From: an uncultured Tateyamaria sp.
GTDB taxonomy: Bacteria; Pseudomonadota; Alphaproteobacteria; Rhodobacterales; Rhodobacteraceae
Length of the DNA stretch: 64,000 bases
Reading direction: 5' to 3'
Assembly: GCF_947497045.1 (NCBI RefSeq)
Contig: NZ_CANMEU010000002.1
Coordinates: 310,001-374,000, forward strand
Shown here piece by piece: positions 55,720-64,000 of the stretch (the stretch's first letter is position 1; each line of letters begins with the position of its first letter). The notes under the pieces were generated by a model. The model saw nothing but the letters and a program-made list of their open reading frames with translations, ran no database searches and was not told the origin of the DNA. Both the position numbers and the translations under genes were made by a program.

Positions 55720-55998
55720 CTAAGGTTGTCTATACTTTTGAAGGGCAGTCGCCTTCAACGCCTCCTCGCCATGTTCGGAGACTGCGCGCACCCACTCCAC
55801 AAACTCCTCTTCGGAGATGCCATAGCGTTCAAGCGCGACCTCTTGGCTGATCAGTCCAAAGGCCACACCGCGCACCACAGCCGCCTTGCGCGAGGCGACC
55901 CATCGCCGCGTCGTTTTGGGCGGCAAATCCGCCTGTGTTAACACCGTGCCATCCGGCAGAGAGACCGCCCGTGGGCCATCGACTTTTTTCAAATACAT
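55720..55998 (-). CDS. sciP: CtrA inhibitor SciP (DUF1153)
   Basis: VSLPDGTVLTQADLPPKTTRRWVASRKAAVVRGVAFGLISQEVALERYGISEEEFVEWVRAVSEHGEEALKATALQKYR; start re-placed at 55998. Confidence 0.9.
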   Translation of the reverse strand: MYLKKVDGPRAVSLPDGTVLTQADLPPKTTRRWVASRKAAVVRGVAFGLISQEVALERYGISEEEFVEWVRAVSEHGEEALKATALQKYRQP

Positions 55999-56042
55999 TG
56001 CACCGCTCTTGTCTTGGTTTTGCCCACAATCGGCGCTGGCAT

Positions 56043-56057
56043 TTAATGCAGCGTTAA
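56043..56057 (-). promoter_or_regulatory. Perfect CtrA box upstream of sciP
   Basis: TTAA-tgcagcg-TTAA, 45 bp upstream of the sciP start. Confidence 0.75.
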
Positions 56058-56121
56058 ACGGCCCCTTGAGACTATTTCGCATTTTCATATATATGCGCCG
56101 AACCCCTCCCGGAGATGCCCC

Positions 56122-57261
56122 ATGCTTGACCAATCCGGTCCGCTCAACTCGCTTGGTTTTGCCAAGTCCCCTGCCGACACCCGCGTGGTTGTCGCGATGT
56201 CGGGCGGCGTGGACAGTTCGGTCGTGGCGGCCGAACTCAAGACGCAGGGCTATGACGTCGTGGGCGTCACTTTGCAGCTTTATGATCACGGGGCGGCGTT
56301 GGCCAAAAAGGGGGCCTGCTGTGCGGGCCGTGACATCCATGATGCGCGCCGCGTGGCCGAGGAAATGGGCTTTCCCCACTATGTGCTCGACTACGAAAAC
56401 GTCTTCAAGGACGCGGTGATAGACGAGTTTGCCGACAGTTATCTGGGCGGGGCCACTCCGGTGCCCTGCATCCGCTGCAACGAGCGGGTGAAATTCAAGG
56501 ACCTGCTGGAAACGGCCAAGGATCTTGAGGCCGATTGCATGGCCACAGGTCACTATATACAGCGCAAAATGGGCGATTTCGGTGCCGAATTGCACAGTGC
56601 CGCAGATGCCGCACGCGACCAAAGCTACTTCCTGTTTTCGACCACGCCCGAGCAGCTTGACTACTTGCGCTTCCCGCTCGGGCACCTGCCGTCCAAGGAT
56701 GACACCCGCGCATTGGCGGCCAAATACGGGCTGAGCGTGGCCGACAAACCCGACAGTCAGGACATCTGTTTCGTGCCCAATGGCGACTATGCGTCCGTCA
56801 TCCGCAAACTGCGCCCCGAGGCGGCGGCACCGGGCGATATCGTGGACACCGATGGGCGCGTTCTGGCGGCCCATGACGGGGTGATCAACTATACGATCGG
56901 GCAGCGGCGCGGCCTTGGGATCGGGGGCCTTTCGGACCCGCTTTATGTGGTGAAGCTAGATGCGGATGCGCGTCAGGTCATCGTCGGCCCCAAGGAGATG
57001 CTCGCGACCCGCACCGTGCCTGTGCGCGAGATCAACTGGCTCGGCGATGTTCCGCTCGACAGTCAATCGGAATGGCATGTGGCGGTCAAAGTCCGCTCGA
57101 CCCGCCCCCCGACAGACGCCGTGATTCGCCCCATCAGCACGACCGAAGCCACCGTCGAACTGGTCGCCGCCGAAGCAGGCGTGTCCCCCGGGCAAGCCTG
57201 CGTGTTTTACGACCGCGACAGCAGTCGGATCTTTGGCGGCGGGTGGATCCACAAAGGCTAG
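56122..57261 (+). CDS. mnmA: tRNA 2-thiouridine(34) synthase MnmA
   Basis: [63 protein letters not shown]. Confidence 0.97.
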   Translation: MLDQSGPLNSLGFAKSPADTRVVVAMSGGVDSSVVAAELKTQGYDVVGVTLQLYDHGAALAKKGACCAGRDIHDARRVAEEMGFPHYVLDYENVFKDAVIDEFADSYLGGATPVPCIRCNERVKFKDLLETAKDLEADCMATGHYIQRKMGDFGAELHSAADAARDQSYFLFSTTPEQLDYLRFPLGHLPSKDDTRALAAKYGLSVADKPDSQDICFVPNGDYASVIRKLRPEAAAPGDIVDTDGRVLAAHDGVINYTIGQRRGLGIGGLSDPLYVVKLDADARQVIVGPKEMLATRTVPVREINWLGDVPLDSQSEWHVAVKVRSTRPPTDAVIRPISTTEATVELVAAEAGVSPGQACVFYDRDSSRIFGGGWIHKG

Positions 57262-57334
57262 GCGGCGCGGTTGCGTCGCCCGTCTCTATGCGGCTAACTG
57301 AACGTGTGTTCAAATCTGTCCGGAGGTCCTGTCG

Positions 57335-58090
57335 ATGCAACTCAACACAACTCAAGCGGTAGTAACGGGCGGCGCGTCAGGGCTTGGCGAAGCAACAGCG
57401 CGCCATTTTGCGTCTTTGGGTGCGCGAGTCACCCTGCTGGATCGCGATTCGAATCGGGGCCCGGTGGTCGCAGCCGAGATTGGCGGGCACTTTGCACAGA
57501 CCGATGTCACGGATGAGGCGTCGGTTCAGGCGGCCATCGATCTGGCGCGCGACAAGATGGGCGGGATTACAGCGGCGGTAAATTGTGCCGGCATCGCGCT
57601 TGGGATCAAGACGGTGGGTCGTGACGGTCCGCACCCCCTGCCCGCCTTTCAAAAGACCATCGACATCAATCTGGTGGGCAGCTTCAATGTGGCCCGCCTG
57701 GCGGCGGCGGCGATGGCAGACAACACACCCGAACCCGACGGCGCGCGGGGTGTGATCATCAACACGGCCTCTATCGCGGCCTTTGACGGGCAAAAGGGGC
57801 AAGCGGCCTATGCGGCCTCCAAAGGGGGGATTGTCGGGCTGACCCTGCCCATGGCGCGGGATCTGGCAAGCAGCGGCGTGCGGGTGATGGCCATCGCGCC
57901 GGGTATCTTCAAGACCCCCATGCTGGCCGGACTGCCTGAGGACGTGCAGGCGGGACTGGCCGCAGATGTGCCCAACCCGCCCCGTTTGGGTGATCCGAGC
58001 GAATACGCGCGGCTCGCCGCCTTTATCGTCGAAATGGGCTATCTCAACGGCGAGGTGATCCGGCTCGACGGGGCATTGCGGATGCGGTGA
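57335..58090 (+). CDS. SDR family oxidoreductase (3-hydroxyacyl-CoA dehydrogenase type II-like)
   Basis: [71 protein letters not shown]. Confidence 0.92.
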   Translation: MQLNTTQAVVTGGASGLGEATARHFASLGARVTLLDRDSNRGPVVAAEIGGHFAQTDVTDEASVQAAIDLARDKMGGITAAVNCAGIALGIKTVGRDGPHPLPAFQKTIDINLVGSFNVARLAAAAMADNTPEPDGARGVIINTASIAAFDGQKGQAAYAASKGGIVGLTLPMARDLASSGVRVMAIAPGIFKTPMLAGLPEDVQAGLAADVPNPPRLGDPSEYARLAAFIVEMGYLNGEVIRLDGALRMR

Positions 58091-58635
58091 TGCAATCCGA
58101 GCGGAACAAGATGGAGGCGGGGGCCTGGTACAGCTGCCTTGATGACGAACTCGAAGAACTGCGGCGGGTTGCGCTTGACGCGGTGCATGCACATAACATG
58201 CTGCCCCCCTCGCAGCGGCGTACGCTCAGCGCGCCCCTGTCCAAGCTGTTCGGAGCCCACGGACCAAACTGCCTGATCGAGGCGCAGTTTCACTGTTCCT
58301 ACGGGCGCAACATCCATCTGGGGGCCGACGTGTTTATCAATGTGGGCTGCGTCATCCTCGACAGCGCCCCCGTGCATATCGGGGATGGAACGATGATCGG
58401 GCCGGGTGCGCATATCCTGTGTGCAGATCATCACCGCGATCCGGTGAAGCGGCGGGCAGGTATCGAAATCGCACGCCCTGTGCGGATCGGGGCGGACGTC
58501 TGGATCGGCGCAGGCGCACTTGTCCTGCCGGGTATCACGGTCGGGCCGCGTGCAATCATCGGCGCAGGCAGCGTGGTGACAAAGGATGTCGGCGCAGACG
58601 AAACCGTGATCGGGGTCGCGGCCCGCACCCGCTAG
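58087..58635 (+). CDS. Maltose/galactoside O-acetyltransferase-like hexapeptide protein
   Basis: [49 protein letters not shown]; hexapeptide repeats. Confidence 0.9.
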   Translation: MMQSERNKMEAGAWYSCLDDELEELRRVALDAVHAHNMLPPSQRRTLSAPLSKLFGAHGPNCLIEAQFHCSYGRNIHLGADVFINVGCVILDSAPVHIGDGTMIGPGAHILCADHHRDPVKRRAGIEIARPVRIGADVWIGAGALVLPGITVGPRAIIGAGSVVTKDVGADETVIGVAARTR

Positions 58636-60440
58636 GCTTGCGCCTTCTCCTCAAGCGCCAGCCATTCCTCCTCTGCCGCATCAAGTTTGGACTGACGTTC
58701 GATCAGCGCATCTGTGGCCTTCTGGAACTTCACCGGGTTTTCAGTGAACAGGTTGGGATCGCTCATCAATTCCTGAATTTTATTGATCTCCGCCTCAAGG
58801 CGCTCCAACTCGGCAGGCAGGCTCTCAAGGCGGTGCTTTTCGGTAAAGGTCAGACCGGATGCGGGTGCGTTTTCCGGCTTTGACCTCGCCCCGGACGTCT
58901 TTGATTTCGCATGGTTTTCAACCTGCTCATCTGCGCCGCGCTGGCTGCGATAATCCGACCAGCCGCCCGCATAGACAACCGCCTTGCCGTCCCCCTCCAT
59001 CGCGATGGTTGTGACAGCCACCCGATCCAGAAAATCGCGGTCGTGGCTGACCAGCATCACGGTGCCATCATACTGATCAATCAAGTCCTGCAACAGGTCG
59101 AGCGTTTCCACATCCAGATCATTGGTCGGCTCGTCGAGCACCAGCAGGTTCGACGGTTTCGCCATGATCTTGGCCAGCAGCAACCGAGCCTTTTCGCCCC
59201 CCGACAGCGAGCGGACAGGTGCGCGGGCCTGCGCATCGTCAAACAAAAACTCCTTGAGATAGCCCACCACATGCTTGGGCGTGCCGCGCACCATGACCTG
59301 ATCGGCCTTGCCGCTGACGCGCATGTCCGGATCGCCCGTCAGGCTGTCCCACAGGGTCATGTCGCCATCAAGTTTTGCACGCGCCTGATCAAACAGCGCG
59401 ATATCAAGGTTCGTGCCAAGGGTCACAGTGCCCGTATCCGGCTCCATCTGACCCGTCAGAATGTTCAGAATGGTGGTTTTGCCCACGCCGTTGGGGCCAA
59501 CAAAGGCAATCCGGTCGCCGCGCTGCACGGTCAGGGAAAACGGCGCAGCGATCACCTTTTCACCAAAGGCTTTCGATATATCCTTGGCCTCGATCACCTT
59601 GCGCCCCGACTTTTGGCCCGCGCCAAAGGCCATCGCAGCCGTGCCCTGCCGCTTGATCTGGCTGGCGCGTTCGGCGCGCAATTCCTGCAAGGCGCGCACC
59701 CGGCCCTGATTGCGTTTGCGCCGCGCGCTGATGCCCTCGACCGCCCACCGGGCCTCGGCCTTGATCTTGCGGTTGAGCTTGTGACGTTGGGTGTCTTCCT
59801 CTTCCCACGTGGTGTCGCGCCACGCCTCAAACGCATCAAAACCCTTCTCTTGACGACGCACCATTCCTCTGTCGATCCAAAGGGTTGCGCGGGTCAGTGC
59901 ACGCAGAAAGGCGCGGTCGTGGCTGATCAGCACGAAACCGGCGCGGGTGGTTTTCAGCTCACCTTCAAGCCAGGCAATCGCCTCGATATCCAGATGGTTG
60001 GTCGGCTCATCCAGCAGCATCAAGCCCGGCTCTTCGGCCATCAGCCGGGCCAGGGCCGCGCGGCGACGCTCCCCCCCGGAGGCGGTGGACACAGGGCGGG
60101 CGGGGTCAAATTTCAAACCCGCCCCGGCCCGTTCCACCTTGTATAGATCCGACGCATGCAGCCCGTGCATCGCAAAATCACCAAGAGTGGTAAAGCCGGA
60201 CATATCCGGGTCCTGCTCCATATAGCCAACGGTGATGCCGGGACCGGCGACAATCTCGCCCTTGTCGGGCTCGACCAGACCGCCCATCACCTTCATCAGC
60301 GTCGACTTGCCCGACCCATTACGGCCCACAAGGGCCACACGATCGCCGGGCTGAACGACCAGAGACAGGTCGTCAAACACCGGGTCACCTCCAAATGTGA
60401 GGGAGATATCGGAAAGCTGAAGAAGGGGTACACGTGCCAT
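58632..60440 (-). CDS. ABC-F family ATP-binding protein (Uup-like)
   Basis: Two ABC ATPase domains (GRNGSGKSTLMKV; GPNGVGKTTILNI), LLDEPTNHLDIEAI, C-terminal coiled coil. Confidence 0.95.
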   Translation of the reverse strand: MARVPLLQLSDISLTFGGDPVFDDLSLVVQPGDRVALVGRNGSGKSTLMKVMGGLVEPDKGEIVAGPGITVGYMEQDPDMSGFTTLGDFAMHGLHASDLYKVERAGAGLKFDPARPVSTASGGERRRAALARLMAEEPGLMLLDEPTNHLDIEAIAWLEGELKTTRAGFVLISHDRAFLRALTRATLWIDRGMVRRQEKGFDAFEAWRDTTWEEEDTQRHKLNRKIKAEARWAVEGISARRKRNQGRVRALQELRAERASQIKRQGTAAMAFGAGQKSGRKVIEAKDISKAFGEKVIAAPFSLTVQRGDRIAFVGPNGVGKTTILNILTGQMEPDTGTVTLGTNLDIALFDQARAKLDGDMTLWDSLTGDPDMRVSGKADQVMVRGTPKHVVGYLKEFLFDDAQARAPVRSLSGGEKARLLLAKIMAKPSNLLVLDEPTNDLDVETLDLLQDLIDQYDGTVMLVSHDRDFLDRVAVTTIAMEGDGKAVVYAGGWSDYRSQRGADEQVENHAKSKTSGARSKPENAPASGLTFTEKHRLESLPAELERLEAEINKIQELMSDPNLFTENPVKFQKATDALIERQSKLDAAEEEWLALEEKAQA

Positions 60441-60494
60441 GACGCGCAGCTAGTGGGTCAAGACCTCAGGGTCAACCACAGCCCGCCCTTGCCT

Positions 60495-60547
60495 CTTCTT
60501 TTGACCAAAAATACCGCGGGGAGCCCGAGGGGCTGGCCCCTCGGTCC
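60495..60547. repeat. Dispersed intergenic hairpin repeat, copy C
   Basis: cttcttttgaccaaaaataccgcgggg (identical 27 bp to copy B) + hairpin CCGAGGGG-ctgg-CCCCTCGG. Confidence 0.85.
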
Positions 60548-60551
60548 CGCC

Positions 60552-61274
60552 CTATCCAAGCACAGCCCGCAAAAGCCGTTTGCGCGCGGGTGGGATCGCG
60601 CCAATTTCAACGCCCGTAAACACATGCAAGGTGTTGAGTTGATCATCCACAACCGCGTGATCGCTAACCCACCCGCCCATCATCAAATATGTGCGCAACA
60701 GGGGTGGCATGCGCAGCATCGCCTTTTTTTCATCCGGCTTGCGGCGCAGGTGGGCCGCGTATCTGAAAACATGGGGAGCCTTGACGCGGGGCAGCCAGTG
60801 CTTGGGGGCCAGATGGCGCGCCTTGAGCATCGCAAATGCGTCCAGATAGTCCGCCGTCTCGGTACCTGCAAAGGACGAACAGCCAAACAGTAACGTCACA
60901 TCATTGGCATCGACATAGGCTGCCATCGCCCCCCACGCGACGCGCAGGATGTCAGGATCGCTCACCTCGGGGGCCACGCAAAAGCGGCCCATTTCAACCA
61001 GATTGCCCGCATACCCTTCCAAGGCTGTCAGTTCGTAATACTGCGCGGAATAGCTTTGAGAGATGTCACCGGCCGTCAATGGCATCATCCGAAAACAGCA
61101 CACAACCGCACCGTCCATCACCCGTCGGATCAGAATATGGACGCAGCGGGCATCAAAGACGTCTCCATCCAGATCGACCCCAAAGCAACGGGCGCGCAGG
61201 GCCCGGGCGGCAGCCATGTCATGCGCAGAACAGGCCCGCTCTGCCAGATAACGGCCCTTGGACAGCCCGATCAT
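60552..61274 (-). CDS. GNAT-like ornithine-acyl carrier protein N-acyltransferase (OlsB-like)
   Basis: RALRARCFGVDLDGDVFDARCVHILIR...NLVEMGRFCVAPE...LLFGCSSFAGTE. Confidence 0.82.
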   Translation of the reverse strand: MIGLSKGRYLAERACSAHDMAAARALRARCFGVDLDGDVFDARCVHILIRRVMDGAVVCCFRMMPLTAGDISQSYSAQYYELTALEGYAGNLVEMGRFCVAPEVSDPDILRVAWGAMAAYVDANDVTLLFGCSSFAGTETADYLDAFAMLKARHLAPKHWLPRVKAPHVFRYAAHLRRKPDEKKAMLRMPPLLRTYLMMGGWVSDHAVVDDQLNTLHVFTGVEIGAIPPARKRLLRAVLG

Positions 61275-61350
61275 GTCTCACATCTCCTGCCATGGGCGGT
61301 GACACATGACGTATGCCACACCGCGCGTGACACCAAGGTGACAGGCCAGA

Positions 61351-61800
61351 TCAGTTGTCGCCAAAGACGCCGCCTGCCCCGATGCGCCCGATATTGCCAA
61401 AGAGCTGGCGAACGATGTTGGTATCGGTCACGCCACTTTCGGTCACACGGCGCGACAGGGATACGACGCGCCCGTCTTCAAGCCCGAACCGTTCGATGTT
61501 GGACAACACGCCCTCGTTGTCAAAGCTGACGGCCAGCACCTGACGTTCAACAATCTGGGGGCGGGTGAAGGCAAAAGTCCTGACCCGGCTGCGCACATAG
61601 AAATAGTTGCCACCCTCGAGCACGCCGCCCGCAGTCGGGGGTCCGACCAGGTCCTCGACCGAGGCGCGGGTATCGATCCCGACCACCAGTTCCTGAAGCT
61701 CCTCTTCGTTGGGAACATAGCCATGGTTGCGAAAGGTGGAGGAACAGCCCGCCAGCGAAAGGGCCAGAACTGCGGCCAGAAGTGGTGTAAAGGTCCGCAT
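61351..61800 (-). CDS. bamE: Outer membrane assembly lipoprotein BamE (SmpA/OmlA)
   Basis: Lipobox LAGCSS, FRNHGYVPNEEELQELVVGIDTRASVEDLVGPPT. Confidence 0.9.
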   Translation of the reverse strand: MRTFTPLLAAVLALSLAGCSSTFRNHGYVPNEEELQELVVGIDTRASVEDLVGPPTAGGVLEGGNYFYVRSRVRTFAFTRPQIVERQVLAVSFDNEGVLSNIERFGLEDGRVVSLSRRVTESGVTDTNIVRQLFGNIGRIGAGGVFGDN

Positions 61801-61903
61801 CGTGACCCCCCTTTGTTGCGCCGCCCCTTGCTCAGGAGGCGGAGTGCTTTTATCCCGACTTACTAAAAGGTTTCCCCCGGTTCAAGAAACGAAAGCGTCC
61901 AGC

Positions 61904-62470
61904 ATGTCAAAGACCCCTCCGTCACGGGCGGCCCTGCGTGTGGCCGACCTGTCCCAGAACAGCGATACCACCTTCGAAGTGACCCCTGACGCCGCCGCGA
62001 TGGCCGCCATCGCTGACGCGCTCGGGCTCAGCGGGCTGCGCAAGGTGCGCTTTGGCGGGGCGATCTCGGGGCACGGCGCGCGCGACTGGCAACTTGACGG
62101 CACATTGGGGGCCACCGTGACCCAACCCTGCGGCGTGACACTGGTGCCTGTCACCACCCGGCTCGATGTGCCCGTGCGCCGCCTGTTCGTGCATGACTTT
62201 CGCCCGGATGAGGATGTGGCCGAGGGCGACGAGGTCGAAATACCCGAGGATGACACCATCGAACCCCTTGGCCAGTGGATTGACCCCGAGGCGATCCTGA
62301 TCGAAGCGCTCAGCCTTTCGGTGCCTGAATATCCGCGCGCGCCGGATGCTGCATTGGGCGAAACGATTCTGAGCGAGCCGGGTGTGGCCCCCCTCACGGA
62401 CGAGGCCATTCGCCCCTTTGCGGGGCTTGCGGGCCTCAAGGCGCAGATGGAGGACGACGCAGAGGACTGA
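61904..62470 (+). CDS. yceD: YceD (DUF177) family protein
   Basis: DGTLGATVTQPCGVTLVPVTTRLDVPVRRLFV; upstream of rpmF-plsX; start re-placed at 61904. Confidence 0.9.
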   Translation: MSKTPPSRAALRVADLSQNSDTTFEVTPDAAAMAAIADALGLSGLRKVRFGGAISGHGARDWQLDGTLGATVTQPCGVTLVPVTTRLDVPVRRLFVHDFRPDEDVAEGDEVEIPEDDTIEPLGQWIDPEAILIEALSLSVPEYPRAPDAALGETILSEPGVAPLTDEAIRPFAGLAGLKAQMEDDAED

Positions 62471-62583
62471 TTTGCCCTTGCACGTAAGGACGGATCGGGT
62501 ATTTTGCGCCCTTCACGCAATTTTCGGTTGGACATAAGCTAGGCACTTGCCTAAACGCACGTCACACCTGATCAGGATGATCG

Positions 62584-62664
62584 AAACCGCGCCCCTTTGC
62601 CGGGCAACCCAAACCGCGCCCCTTTGCCGGGCAATTTAAACCGCGCCCCTTTGCCGGGCGACCT
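62584..62664. repeat. Three tandem 27-bp repeats
   Basis: aaaccgcgcccctttgccgggcaaccc / aaaccgcgcccctttgccgggcaattt / aaaccgcgcccctttgccgggcgacct. Confidence 0.95.
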
Positions 62665-62726
62665 GACAATCTCGCATCCCCATCGCTTTGCGATGCGGCT
62701 CTGCCCAAATCCAAAGGCCCATTCCA

Positions 62727-62933
62727 ATGGCTGTGCAACAGAATAAAGTGTCGAAATCGCGCCGCAACAACCGCCGCGCCCACGACAGCTTGACCGCCGC
62801 AAACCCCAACGAATGCACCAATTGTGGCGAGCTGAAACGCCCCCACCACATCTGTGCTGCCTGCGGTCACTATGACGATAACGAAGTCGTCGCCCTGACC
62901 GAAGAGATCGATCTGGAAGACGACGCGGCCTGA
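62727..62933 (+). CDS. rpmF: 50S ribosomal protein L32
   Basis: [55 protein letters not shown]. Confidence 0.98.
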   Translation: MAVQQNKVSKSRRNNRRAHDSLTAANPNECTNCGELKRPHHICAACGHYDDNEVVALTEEIDLEDDAA

Positions 62934-62967
62934 GTGGATTGAAAGCGACACAGCAAAACACAGCTCA

Positions 62968-64000
62968 ATGACGGCCCCCCCATCCGATACGGCCGACACG
63001 AGGTCAGCGCTCGCTTTTCCGATCATACTTTCTGTTGACGCAATGGGCGGGGACGCGGGCCCCGCCGTTGTTGTGTCTGGCTGTGCGACATCTGCACAGA
63101 TCAACCCTAAACTCGGCTTTATCCTGCACGGCCCCAAAGTCGAGCTTGAACGGCTGGTGGCGCGCCGCAAGGGTCTGGCCGATCGTTGCGAGATTCGCGA
63201 CACCACAGACGTCGTCACCATGGAAGACAAGCCCAGCCACGTTGTGCGCAATGGCAAGGACACCTCCATGTGGTCGGCCATCGAATCGGTGCGCGCAGGC
63301 GAGGCCACCGTGGCCGTCAGTTGCGGCAACACCGGGGCCCTGATGGCCTTGTCGATGATCCGCCTGCGTAAACTGCCCGGCGTGAACCGCCCTGCCATCG
63401 CGGTTTTGTACCCCAGCTCGAACCCTCAAGGCTTCAACGTGATGCTGGATGTGGGTGCGGACGTGCGCGCCGATGCCGATGATCTGCTGCGGTTCGCGCT
63501 CATGGGCGCGTCCTATGCCCGCAACGGCCTTGACCTGCCGCGCCCCCGCATCGGGCTGCTGAATGTGGGCACCGAAGAACACAAGGGCCGCGCCGAGCTG
63601 AAAGAGGCATACGAGCTGATCAAGGATCACGCGGACGCAGCCGATTTCGAGTTTGTCGGCTTTGTCGAGGGCGGCGATATATCGGGTGATATGGCGGATG
63701 TTGTCATCACCGACGGATTTACCGGCAATGTGGCCATCAAGACCGGCGAAGGCACCGCGACCCTGATTGGCGAACGGTTGCGCGAAGCCTTCAAATTCTC
63801 GCCCCTGTCGCGCCTCGCCTCACTGCTGGCCTTTACCTCGCTGCGCCGCCTCAAAAAGCGGATCGATCCGCGCCGGGTCAATGGGGGCGTGTTCCTTGGC
63901 CTCAATGGCACGGTTGTCAAATCGCACGGGGGCGCAGATGCTACGGGTGTGTCGGCCGCCATCAAGCTTGCGGCCCAATTGGCCGAACTCGGCTTTAACG
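62968..64000 (+). CDS. plsX: Phosphate acyltransferase PlsX (3' truncated by window edge)
   Basis: Not in the ORF track because no stop is reached: ILSVDAMGGDAGPAVVVSG...AVSCGNTGALMALSMIRLRKLPGVNRPAIA...VVITDGFTGNVAIKTGEG. Confidence 0.96.
   Translation, partial: MTAPPSDTADTRSALAFPIILSVDAMGGDAGPAVVVSGCATSAQINPKLGFILHGPKVELERLVARRKGLADRCEIRDTTDVVTMEDKPSHVVRNGKDTSMWSAIESVRAGEATVAVSCGNTGALMALSMIRLRKLPGVNRPAIAVLYPSSNPQGFNVMLDVGADVRADADDLLRFALMGASYARNGLDLPRPRIGLLNVGTEEHKGRAELKEAYELIKDHADAADFEFVGFVEGGDISGDMADVVITDGFTGNVAIKTGEGTATLIGERLREAFKFSPLSRLASLLAFTSLRRLKKRIDPRRVNGGVFLGLNGTVVKSHGGADATGVSAAIKLAAQLAELGFN

Overview
GC-rich alphaproteobacterial chromosome segment, most likely Rhodobacteraceae/Roseobacter group by gene content and order. 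It is densely packed with mostly housekeeping genes: dusB-ntrBC-ntrYX, trkAH-hfq-hflX, ispD-ispF-pgpA-pncC, amtB, lipA, guaA, metA, ppk2, rplM-rpsI, trmFO, gluQ, hisI, recG-ligA, ctrA-sciP, mnmA, yceD-rpmF-plsX. No rRNA, tRNA, CRISPR array, prophage or intact IS was recognised. The most interesting signal is an unannotated minus-strand locus at about 50143-50544. It has a GAAC-N7-GAAC motif (alphaproteobacterial LexA/SOS-box type), a 42-aa single-TM small ORF absent from the supplied ORF track, G6/C6/G6 alternative-hairpin blocks and a strong intrinsic terminator. This is a candidate SOS-induced small membrane protein or RNA (SidA- or TisB-like in concept). Other leads: a DUF6456/GafA-like regulator whose promoter region carries a perfect DnaA box, a second DnaA-like box, a CtrA-like box and helically phased GATAAAC repeats; CtrA boxes in front of ctrA and sciP; a nested inverted-repeat structure upstream of trmFO; a dispersed hairpin repeat with compensatory stem changes; a 27-bp tandem repeat before rpmF; and repeated ATTGTA operators between a MocR regulator and a DUF1127 gene. 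All assignments come from reading translations and sequence by eye; no database search was run.
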